From Aquaspirillum sp. LM1 (lineage in GTDB: Bacteria; Pseudomonadota; Gammaproteobacteria; Burkholderiales; Aquaspirillaceae): a stretch of 64,000 bases of DNA. Positions within the stretch are counted from its first letter, which is position 1; each line of letters starts with the position of its first letter. A model generated the notes under the pieces. It ran no database searches, had not been told where the DNA came from, and worked only from the letters and a program-made list of their open reading frames with translations. The stretch is taken from contig NZ_CP019509.1 in the NCBI RefSeq assembly GCF_002002905.1, positions 2,266,501 through 2,330,500 of the forward strand. The letters run 5' to 3'. Shown piece by piece: positions 7,986 through 16,015 of the stretch. The translations under genes were made by a program, and so were the position numbers.

Positions 7986-10634
7986 TCAATTGCCGTGCTT
8001 TTCTGGTACTTGCTTCATAATTTCTTTGAGCCACATTTCTGTAGTGGCTGAGTCGTCCAGGCTCAAACTGTACTGTAAATGCATAATGGCCTCCTCAAAT
8101 AACTGGAGGCGAGCACATGCATTTCCAAGTACGGCCAAGATTTGTGCTTGAACAGCAGGAGGTTGGCATTCCATCTGAGAAGCAAAAACAGCTCGCTGCA
8201 ATAATTCTTGTGCTGCTTTGGAGTTGTCCTCCAGCAACAAGACCATACCTAAGCCATAAAGTGCCTTGCTGCAGCTTGGCCATTTTTCTAATAAAATCTG
8301 ATAGCCTTTGGCTGCCTCTTGCAAAGCGCCTTGCTCTAACAGCGTGGCACAAAGATCTAGCGCTTCATTTTGCGCAGCAAACTCTTTAGCGATGTTGGAT
8401 TGCTCACTTTTACACCATGCATGCCACATCTTACGTAGCGCGTGCTCAAATCCTTGAACAAAAGAAGGTGCATCCATTAATGCACTGTTAGCAAGTTTAT
8501 CACGCAAGCCCTGCCGAATCACTGAGAGTAAGGCGATATCCGATGCAAGACACTTGGCGATATCAACAAAATGATCTTCATTATTTGCAATCCATTCTTT
8601 CTGACCTAAGTGAGTCAGTATCGAAGCACCTATTCGGGATGCAAAGCGATCTCCTTGTCGACTAATAACGGGAACCCCCATCCATAAAGCATCAAATGTA
8701 GTGGTGCCTCCATTACTTGGAAATGGGTCAAGCGCAATATCAAAATCATGATATAGCAAGTACTGTGCCTTACCATCTCTTGGGCATAGCCTGAGACGAG
8801 CACGCTCAATGCCTTCATTGGCAAAACGGGTAATGACTGTATTTGCAATATCAGTCTCATCCAAGCCAACAGCTTCTAATATCAAAATGCTTTTTGGAAT
8901 GGCATGTAACACCCTGCTCCACATTTTAATAGTAGTGGGCGTCAATCGGATAATATTGCAGGCTGAGCCAAAACTAATGTAGCCATTCTTAGTGGCAGGA
9001 AGCAATGATACTTGATAAGCTGCCATATGCTGCCATTCTGGATTGGCAACGCACGGTGTATAGGTGCAAAATGGCGTAGATAAGTGCCAGATACGCTCGA
9101 ACCCAAATTTTGCTTTTGCATGTTGTTCAGGTTCGATAATATGGTCAACTAGCTGATAGTCCATATGTCTTAATCCTGTCGTTTCAGGAAACCCCAACCA
9201 TGTTGCTTGAACCGGCGCTGGCTTTCTGGCAAATGCTGCCAATGCGTTATGCTTGGTGTGACCAGCAAGATCAATCATGATATCAATGCCATCATCTCGG
9301 GCAAGCTCTGCAATGATTTCAGGAGTGAGTCCGTAAATATTTCTCCAGGAATCGGCATATTTTTCTTGGTAACGCTCAGTAATGGTATCTACTTGATTGT
9401 TATTGTAATATAAAAATACCTCAAAGTTTACATGATCATGCAAAGCAAACAAGCTCTCTGTAAAATAGCTGGCAGAATGCTTCTTGAAATCGCCTGATAC
9501 ATAAGCCACTTTCAACCGTCGGTCTGGCTCAGGGGAGTTCAGGTGTGGCCGAAAAGCTGAATCAGGGAGCGCTGCTTCCACTGCTTTTTGGTAAGTTTGA
9601 TAAGCGGCAATACGTTCTTGATCAGTATAAACATCAGAATATAGCTGATTAAGCAGAAAGGTATCATGCCAAGCGCTGATTTCTGGTTGCAACATCACAG
9701 CACGGCGACTGGCTTCTGTGGCTCGGTAAGCATCACCAGTGTAGCCATAAAAAGTAGACAAATTATTTAATGCATTAGGTGTGTTGGGCTGAAAAGAAAG
9801 CGCCCGCTCTGTAAATTCGATCGCAGCAGTAATTTTGTTTCTCTTAAAAAAAACGATGCTAAGATTAATCAGCGCTTCGTGCATGGCTGGATTGATTTTT
9901 AGCGCATTTTTTGTGGCAATTTCAGCTTCATCTGTTTTGTTTTTATATAGATAAATACACGCAATATTATTCCACGCAAAAGCATTTTTCTTGTTCAGTT
10001 CAAGAACATGAAGATAGTTTGATATTGCCTGCTGCAACATAGCGTCTGCTTCTGGTGAAGCAGCACTTATATGTTGACCATATTCACTTTGGCAAGTGGC
10101 CAGCTTGAAAAATGCTTGTTCATCCGCTGAATTTACATGGCAAGCAACTGAATAATGCTCAATAGCTTGAATTGGGTTATTCTGTTTGTAAAAACAGTCA
10201 CCCATATTCTTTCTGTATACACTGTTAAAAGGGGCTGATCTGATGCACTTTTCCAGATACGGTTGTGCATCTGAATATTGACCAAGTGCCAGATAGGCTG
10301 CACCGAGGATATGAGTCGCTTCGATATGCTCCGGATGATCTTTCAAAAAACATGTGGCAGTAGCCACCGTGTTTTCAAATAAGCCTTCACGGTAAAGATT
10401 TGAGAGGTGGGTGATCAGATGCATGCCCTGCGCTTCCGTTGAGAGAGTAGATGGTACAAAACCTTTCATAGGCGCTTTCTCCAGACCTCCTGTCATTGCA
10501 CTTAACTCTCTGAGTTCGCCGAGCTTTTTTGAAAAAATCCCAGGGGATTTGTCTGGTGTTAAGCGGCTGCACTGGAGCTTTAAGAAAAGTGCCAATGCGA
10601 TAGGTTGAGACCAAAATTGGTGCAGCACACTCAT
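7986..10634 (-). CDS. TPR-containing GT41 (SPINDLY/OGT-like) glycosyltransferase
   Basis: Up to 882 residues: TPR-like helices roughly 70-350, one GT41 catalytic module about 372-740, then a C-terminal helical tail (WPSCSKALYGLGMVLLL) matching the tail of the neighbouring protein. The module keeps DLAGHTKHN (catalytic-region His459) and the UDP-sugar loop SNGGTTTFDALWMG near 640-653. The position equivalent to human OGT Lys842 is Arg563 (ACNIIRLTP), a conservative change. GT41 enzymes transfer sugars to Ser/Thr of cytoplasmic proteins; beside flagellin genes the likely target is flagellin (inference). The start is uncertain: ATG 10634 lies inside a strong hairpin, whereas ATG 10469 has GGAG nine bases upstream. 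The gene is more A+T-rich than the genome average here. Confidence 0.85.
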   Translation of the reverse strand: MSVLHQFWSQPIALALFLKLQCSRLTPDKSPGIFSKKLGELRELSAMTGGLEKAPMKGFVPSTLSTEAQGMHLITHLSNLYREGLFENTVATATCFLKDHPEHIEATHILGAAYLALGQYSDAQPYLEKCIRSAPFNSVYRKNMGDCFYKQNNPIQAIEHYSVACHVNSADEQAFFKLATCQSEYGQHISAASPEADAMLQQAISNYLHVLELNKKNAFAWNNIACIYLYKNKTDEAEIATKNALKINPAMHEALINLSIVFFKRNKITAAIEFTERALSFQPNTPNALNNLSTFYGYTGDAYRATEASRRAVMLQPEISAWHDTFLLNQLYSDVYTDQERIAAYQTYQKAVEAALPDSAFRPHLNSPEPDRRLKVAYVSGDFKKHSASYFTESLFALHDHVNFEVFLYYNNNQVDTITERYQEKYADSWRNIYGLTPEIIAELARDDGIDIMIDLAGHTKHNALAAFARKPAPVQATWLGFPETTGLRHMDYQLVDHIIEPEQHAKAKFGFERIWHLSTPFCTYTPCVANPEWQHMAAYQVSLLPATKNGYISFGSACNIIRLTPTTIKMWSRVLHAIPKSILILEAVGLDETDIANTVITRFANEGIERARLRLCPRDGKAQYLLYHDFDIALDPFPSNGGTTTFDALWMGVPVISRQGDRFASRIGASILTHLGQKEWIANNEDHFVDIAKCLASDIALLSVIRQGLRDKLANSALMDAPSFVQGFEHALRKMWHAWCKSEQSNIAKEFAAQNEALDLCATLLEQGALQEAAKGYQILLEKWPSCSKALYGLGMVLLLEDNSKAAQELLQRAVFASQMECQPPAVQAQILAVLGNACARLQLFEEAIMHLQYSLSLDDSATTEMWLKEIMKQVPEKHGN

Positions 10635-10644
10635 GCTGCACCAA
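10617..10644 (-). terminator. Hairpin between the two GT41 genes, covering the first possible start codon
   Basis: Perfect 11-bp inverted repeat TTGGTGCAGCA (10617-10627) and TGCTGCACCAA (10634-10644) with a six-base loop, starting 15 bases after the stop of the upstream GT41 gene. In the transcribed minus direction it is followed by TTTT then GG, a weak U-tract. It can be a terminator or attenuator, or a structure masking translation from ATG 10634. If a terminator, the second GT41 gene needs its own promoter and probably starts at 10469. Confidence 0.6.
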
Positions 10645-10658
10645 AAAATCTTACATAT

Positions 10659-13600
10659 TTAGTGCTTTGTACACTTGGAATGAGCCGTTTCCAGTGCCGC
10701 TAGGCAGAGCTCCCGTTTTCGATGTGTAGCTGGCATGCCTTGCATTGCGTGCTCCAACAAAATAGCTGCTTGCTCTGGGTTTTCATCAAGCATAATCATT
10801 CCCAGGCCATACAGCGACTCTGCACAACTTGGCCAGTGTGCCAAAATACTCTTATAGCCCTCCCATGCTTGATCAGCCTGCCCCTCTTCCAGCAAATGAT
10901 CACATAACTGCAAGGCCTGCACATGATTCCAGTAATCATGTGCAGCCATGCCATCATCACTCTCGCACCAAAGTCTCCACATTTGAGTCAAAGCATTCTG
11001 CCAAGATTGCACATAGGCAGGCATATCCATGAGCACAGATGCTTGTAAGGCTGGGCGCAACTGTTGGCGAATAGCATCAAGAGCAGGGTAATCACCGGAG
11101 AGCATCTTAACAATATCTACAAAATGCTCCACTGTGTTTGCCGTCCATTCTGGGTGGCCAACATGGTGCAAGATGGATGCGCCAATACGTGAGGTGGCAC
11201 GCTCTCCAGTAAGGGTCACCACAGGAACCCCCATCCAAATAGCATCAATAGAAGTTTCATGCTGACTGCATGGTGTGCAATCCAATACAATATCAATTTC
11301 CTGATAGAAAAGCTCTTCGCATACCAAAACATTATTTACATACTGTACCCGACTAGAGGGAATACCCAGTTCCTGCAATGCATGTTGGGCCTTGTGTGCC
11401 ACTTGCGAATTCTTCAATAGCAATTTTGCCTCTGGCACAGCAGATAATGAACAGGCCAAAAGATTCAAAGTATCTGAGGTTAAGTCCATGGTATTACAAG
11501 CGCTACCAAATGTAATGTACCCACGCTCTACGCAGGGAGACGGCCGCACATTGAACACCGCCATACTGTGCCGCTCGGGGTAATTGACAAACGGGGTGTA
11601 ACTAATAAATGGAACTCCTTGCAGCACCCATGGCTTCTCATAAATGCCTTGCCCCCATGCATCGGCCCCGATGATGGCATCGGTCAATACATAATCTACT
11701 TGCGGTAACCCTGAGACATGACCCGCACGTCCCCAGTTAATAATAACGGGGGCTGGTTTTTGCATGATAGCATATGTAAAATTGTGTGCTGCATGGTCAG
11801 ACATGTCTACTAAAATATCAATCTCATCTTCGCGCATGTAGGCAACAATGGCGTAATGCGAGAGGCCATGGGTGAAGCGCCAATGATCTGCACACATTTC
11901 TTTCAAAAACTGAGTTTGCTCATCTAACTGTGAGCCACTGTAATAATAAAATGTCTCAAAACTGTTCTTGTCAATTGAGGCTAAGACCTTGTGTCGCAAA
12001 TTGTGCTCATGGCTATCAATAAATGCATTGGAACAAATGCCAACTTTAAGTTTCCGATTCATATCGGGGATGTTTCGGTGTAGTGGGGTTGATTGAGTGG
12101 CAAATTTTTCCACTAATAAATTGATTTTTTCCTGATATTCCATCTTGGTGGTGATGCCTGTGCGTTCAGCATGATCTAGCCACTGGCTCCAATATTCGAT
12201 ACTTTCAGGAGCTTTCTGAATAGCCATTGAGTTGTGCTTAAGCATATAAGTAAGATCGCCAAGTGATTTGTACACTTGGGCAAGTAAGCAATCAACTTCC
12301 GGCTCTTCTGGCCTCTGCCGAGCAGCTGCTAGTAACACTGATTTTGCATGCGAGAAATTATTACGGCTCATCAACAGCTTTGCCAGCGTTAAATTGGCAA
12401 GGAGATGTTCTGGGTTAAGTTTGATCGCCCGACTCGCCATGACTTCTGCAGAAGCAAATTGATTGCGATAGAAATAAATGTCCGCACATAAAGCCAGGCT
12501 TTCTACGTGGCTAGGCATAGCTTCCAGTGAGTGCTGTAAAAACCCAATAGCTTGATTAAAAAAACGATTGGCTTCTGGTGAGGCCAAGCTCATACTCTTG
12601 CCTTGCTTAATCAGCCATGCAGCAAGATAATAATGAACTTTCTGCTTATATGCTGGATCTAGCAACGATTTTAGCATTTCTCCTGCAACAGTTTCTTGTC
12701 CAGCATCACTTAAGCATTGGGCTAAAGCATACAGATATTGATTAACATCTGGCTGCTCACTGCATACACGGAAAAACTCATTCAATGCCTCTGAAATAAA
12801 ACTTGTTTTCCATAGCGCGTTAGCATAAATATAGCGGACTTGCGTATCACTGTCGTGACTCTCCAAATAAACAGAAGATTTTTGCAAAAGTTCATGCCAA
12901 GCTTGACTCTCATACAACTTTTCAATGTGGGAAGTCTCTTCTAATACAGCTTTACCAAAGGCATCCGAGACATCGCCGGACTGCTGCATTGTGCACCATG
13001 TGTACCACATTTCCTTGTATGCCCGTTCCATTTTTCGAGCAAAACCTGTTTCATCCATCAGCGGCGAACACTCAACTTCTGCTCGTAAGCATTGGCGAAT
13101 TTGATCTAGGCGATCAATATCAGATGCTAGCTCCACCGCAATCTGCACATACGCATCCGGAGAACTTGTCACCCATTCAGGGTGTCCGATATTTTTCAGG
13201 AAAGTAGCACCCATTCTCGACATAAATCTCGTGCCGCTCAGACTGATGACGGGAACGCTCATAAAAAGTGCATCGCACGTTGTTGTGCCCCCATTGCAGG
13301 GGTATGGATCTAGTGCAATGTCAATCTTATGGTATAGCGAGTATTGTCGATTTTCTGCTCTATTAGTAAAAACAACCCGATCCATAGGAATGCCCTGCTT
13401 TTGAAAGCGGTTATGCACTTGATTACGCGTGGCCTCACCATCCATGCCTGGCGCTTCAATTAGCAACAGGGCAGTAGAGGCTTGATTCATAATACGGGCC
13501 CACATTTCCAAGGTAAAATCTGTCAGCTTGGCAATGTTATTGCAACATCCAAATGTAACGTAGCCATTTAATTTGGCAGGAGTAGTAAGCACATCCAGCT

Positions 13601-15119
13601 CATGCGTCAGCAAGCGATCTGGAGCACCAATAGAAGGGCGATAAGCGCAAAATGTACCAGGGATTCTGATCAATTTCTCTGTGCTAAGATGCTCTGCTAA
13701 TCCCTCAGGTTCCACAATGGCATCCACAATCCGATAGTCCATGTTAGATAGCCCTGTCGTGAAAGGATATCCCAGCCAGGTTGCTTGCACTGGTGCTGCG
13801 CGTCTGGCAAATACCCGCAACTGATTGCCACCGGTATGCCCTGCTAGATCAATCAAGATATCAATCTTATCAGATTTAATGCGATTGCAAATATCCTCAT
13901 CATTCATACCAACTAAAGGTACCCATTGGCTATTCTTTTTATACTGCGCACTAACAGGCCCAATATAGTCACGTACTGCGTAAGTATAAACTTCAAATAG
14001 TTCTTTGTTGTGATTACAGATCAAGGGTAATGCAAAGTATGAGACCGCGTGATTAAAAAAATCTGCTGAGATATAGCCAATCCTTAATTTGCGATTCGGG
14101 ATTGGGGTATTGCTGAAATGAGGTGTAGAATTTTGATATGGCGCTTCATAATATTCAGCATATTTTTTAGCCCATTCAAACATTTCTTCCTGACTGACTT
14201 CATCATGGTAAACCATGTCAAGCAAAACATTGCTAAAGTTTTCACTGACTTCCGGGAATTTTTCCACTGCCTCTTTCCCTACTTCAATTGATCGCTTGCT
14301 ATCCCCTCGTGATTTATGTAAGCCTGCAAGCACCATCAAAGCATTAATCTCATCGCTTTTGTCAATAGGTTTTTCTAGATATTCATTGAGATATTTCTCT
14401 GCAAGATCATGTCGTGTAAGTGAGAGATGGGAGACTGCCAATTGCAGCAGGCAGTCGTATCTTTTAGGGTCAAGCTTTAATGCTTTTTCAAAAAACTCAA
14501 TCGCAGCAGAGTGCTGACTACTATCTTGATAGCAAATTCCAATATTGACAAGTGACTCAATGTCTTCTGGGTTGTCATTGTGCGCCAACTTGAACCAGAG
14601 AATGGCCTGTCCATAATTCCCCACTTGGTGTGCACATGCGCCAAGATTATAATAAACACTACCGCCCTGAGCTCCGGTGGTTAATGCTTGCTGCAAATAG
14701 GCTTCTGCTTCACTATAGTTGCGTTTGGTCAGCAATAATTTACCAAGATTATAAGCTGCATCTGGATTATTGGGTTTAAGTTGCAAGCTCTTTTTATATG
14801 CGGCCTCTGCACGGTCCAGTTCATTAAGGCCAGCAAGATAAATACCTAATGTGTTATATTGGTGAGTACTGCCAGGGCAAATGGCTACTGCAGCCTCGCA
14901 ATACTTGACGGCTTCAACATAATTTCCTTGTTCGCCTAAAACAACACCAAGGAGTTGTAAGCTGATATCGGAATTTGGATGGGCTTTTACAATTGCCCTG
15001 GCAATTTCCTCTGCTTTGGCAAATTCTTTTTTGGCAAGCAATTCTCTGGCTTTATTGGAAGCTTGTTCAAATGAAAATCTTTTTCCATTGACGATGATGG
15101 TGGAATTCATAATTGCCAT
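10659..15119 (-). CDS. Giant protein with two GT41 modules and two TPR arrays
   Basis: A 1486-residue protein arranged TPR (about 20-300), GT41 module 1 (344-700), TPR-like linker (740-1000), GT41 module 2 (1022-1385), helical tail. Module 1 has the full set: DLAGHTGGN (His428), CCNNIAKLTD (Lys531, matching human OGT Lys842) and CNGGTTTCDAL (608-618). Module 2 keeps His1109 (DMSDHAAHN) but has Asp1212 where the Lys should be (ACNTMDLTS) and CSQHETSID instead of CNGGTTTCD. Module 2 is therefore likely inactive or altered in donor binding. The ATG at 15119 has AGGAG six to seven bases upstream. Two GT41 modules in one chain is unusual; module 2 may be an acceptor-recognition or regulatory domain. 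The likely substrate is flagellin, encoded divergently next door (inference). Confidence 0.88.
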   Translation of the reverse strand: MAIMNSTIIVNGKRFSFEQASNKARELLAKKEFAKAEEIARAIVKAHPNSDISLQLLGVVLGEQGNYVEAVKYCEAAVAICPGSTHQYNTLGIYLAGLNELDRAEAAYKKSLQLKPNNPDAAYNLGKLLLTKRNYSEAEAYLQQALTTGAQGGSVYYNLGACAHQVGNYGQAILWFKLAHNDNPEDIESLVNIGICYQDSSQHSAAIEFFEKALKLDPKRYDCLLQLAVSHLSLTRHDLAEKYLNEYLEKPIDKSDEINALMVLAGLHKSRGDSKRSIEVGKEAVEKFPEVSENFSNVLLDMVYHDEVSQEEMFEWAKKYAEYYEAPYQNSTPHFSNTPIPNRKLRIGYISADFFNHAVSYFALPLICNHNKELFEVYTYAVRDYIGPVSAQYKKNSQWVPLVGMNDEDICNRIKSDKIDILIDLAGHTGGNQLRVFARRAAPVQATWLGYPFTTGLSNMDYRIVDAIVEPEGLAEHLSTEKLIRIPGTFCAYRPSIGAPDRLLTHELDVLTTPAKLNGYVTFGCCNNIAKLTDFTLEMWARIMNQASTALLLIEAPGMDGEATRNQVHNRFQKQGIPMDRVVFTNRAENRQYSLYHKIDIALDPYPCNGGTTTCDALFMSVPVISLSGTRFMSRMGATFLKNIGHPEWVTSSPDAYVQIAVELASDIDRLDQIRQCLRAEVECSPLMDETGFARKMERAYKEMWYTWCTMQQSGDVSDAFGKAVLEETSHIEKLYESQAWHELLQKSSVYLESHDSDTQVRYIYANALWKTSFISEALNEFFRVCSEQPDVNQYLYALAQCLSDAGQETVAGEMLKSLLDPAYKQKVHYYLAAWLIKQGKSMSLASPEANRFFNQAIGFLQHSLEAMPSHVESLALCADIYFYRNQFASAEVMASRAIKLNPEHLLANLTLAKLLMSRNNFSHAKSVLLAAARQRPEEPEVDCLLAQVYKSLGDLTYMLKHNSMAIQKAPESIEYWSQWLDHAERTGITTKMEYQEKINLLVEKFATQSTPLHRNIPDMNRKLKVGICSNAFIDSHEHNLRHKVLASIDKNSFETFYYYSGSQLDEQTQFLKEMCADHWRFTHGLSHYAIVAYMREDEIDILVDMSDHAAHNFTYAIMQKPAPVIINWGRAGHVSGLPQVDYVLTDAIIGADAWGQGIYEKPWVLQGVPFISYTPFVNYPERHSMAVFNVRPSPCVERGYITFGSACNTMDLTSDTLNLLACSLSAVPEAKLLLKNSQVAHKAQHALQELGIPSSRVQYVNNVLVCEELFYQEIDIVLDCTPCSQHETSIDAIWMGVPVVTLTGERATSRIGASILHHVGHPEWTANTVEHFVDIVKMLSGDYPALDAIRQQLRPALQASVLMDMPAYVQSWQNALTQMWRLWCESDDGMAAHDYWNHVQALQLCDHLLEEGQADQAWEGYKSILAHWPSCAESLYGLGMIMLDENPEQAAILLEHAMQGMPATHRKRELCLAALETAHSKCTKH

Positions 15120-15397
15120 GTAATGCTCCTGATATTAACGGCATGCAACAGCCGGGGCACTTTACGGGTGCGGGCGATGCAGAAGTGTCGGGGAAGTTAG
15201 AATCGTGAAAGTTGCTTGGCGCTTCAGGCCCTGGTTAATTATAAACATGTTTCTTGAAAAATTCGGTTTTATGGTATACCTATTTTCAGCACCTGAATTG
15301 ATAAGACGTATTCGGATGCGTACAGGAAGATCACATGAATAGCAATCTTTAGGGCTGCGAGCCTGCGTGACATCGGATAAGCTCTACTGCTCGACTA

Positions 15398-15509
15398 AGG
15401 ATACACTGATTTATCCAGAAAAATCGTTTTCGCCAAAAGCAACACCCAACACAATCAACATCCTAGGCTCTCGCCTTTGCGGGAATGACGATTTTTTTCA
15501 GCGTATCCC
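15398..15509 (+). repeat. MITE-like dispersed repeat, copy 2
   Basis: About 112 bp, same orientation as the copy at 1275. It starts AGGATACACTGATTTATCC and ends TTTTTTTCAGCGTATCCC, bordered by TA at 15396-15397 and 15510-15511. It shares long identical stretches with copy 1 (for example CGCCAAAAGCAA, AATCAACATCCT and GCGGGAATGACGATTTTT). The core hairpin has decayed on one side (CTCTCGCCTTTGCGGGAAT). With copy 1 it brackets the sugar/GT41 island as a direct repeat. Confidence 0.85.
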
Positions 15510-15693
15510 TAGAAGCCCAAGCACAACAGAAGCTCAGTCATAACTTTATTGCATCTTAACGGCAGTGACCGGCTCGAAGCAAGTAGAGGGAAGGAAGTTA
15601 TGTGTAAACTTATCTTTTTTTCTTTAATATCAATTTGTTGGCTAATTTTTTGATTGAAATCTGTCCGGTGGAGCATCTATGAGTGAAGTGGTC

Positions 15694-15720
15694 TCAAGTT
15701 TTTGATGTTGTGGCCGATAA
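15694..15720 (+). promoter_or_regulatory. Sigma-28 (FliA) type promoter for fliC1
   Basis: TCAAGTTT at 15694-15701, an 11-base spacer, and GCCGATAA at 15713-15720. This differs from the enterobacterial FliA consensus (TAAAGTTT-N11-GCCGATAA) by one base. It lies about 295 bases before the fliC1 ATG, so the transcript would carry a long leader that includes the 15-bp tandem repeat. Confidence 0.85.
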
Positions 15721-15824
15721 GCCTATGTGCGCCTCCATTCGCAACACCGCACAGATGCTAACATAAGCTTTTTGTTGGCACTTTGAGCACACCTATCAGG
15801 TGTACTGTGTAGCGGCTAAATCAC

Positions 15825-15906
15825 GTGGCGCTTGCTGGTGTGGCGCTTGCTGGTGTGGCGCTTGCTAGTGTGGCGCTTGCTAGTGTGGCGCTTGCTAGCG
15901 TGGCGC
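15825..15906 (+). repeat. 15-bp tandem repeat, 5.5 copies
   Basis: Five consecutive copies of GTGGCGCTTGCTGGT or its variants ending AGT/AGC begin at 15825, 15840, 15855, 15870 and 15885, followed by a partial GTGGCGC at 15900-15906. Copies 1-2 end GGT, copies 3-4 AGT, copy 5 AGC. The array lies between the sigma-28 promoter and the fliC1 start, in the predicted untranslated leader. Confidence 0.95.
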
Positions 15907-16015
15907 AACCTTGACACTGTCTAATCGTTTTGCTTCTGCCTGCTTGTTCCTTCGACTGTTGAAATTTAACATGATTGAAAATTTGAGTCGGCAAAACTGA
16001 ACTTGGGAAATCATT

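Larger units (their letters stand above)
15120..16015. other. 896-bp intergenic region between the GT41 genes and fliC1
   Basis: A divergent region. From left to right it holds the unassigned promoter region of the GT41 operon (minus strand), a MITE-like repeat (15398-15509), an A+T-rich stretch without a convincing reading frame (15540-15690), a sigma-28 type promoter (15694-15720), a 15-bp tandem repeat (15825-15906) and the fliC1 leader. A frame antisense to the leader that runs into fliC1 is not considered real. Confidence 0.7.

Noticed and set aside
15825-15906. CRISPR array
   Set aside because: The 15-bp units are directly adjacent with no spacers; no cas genes are present.
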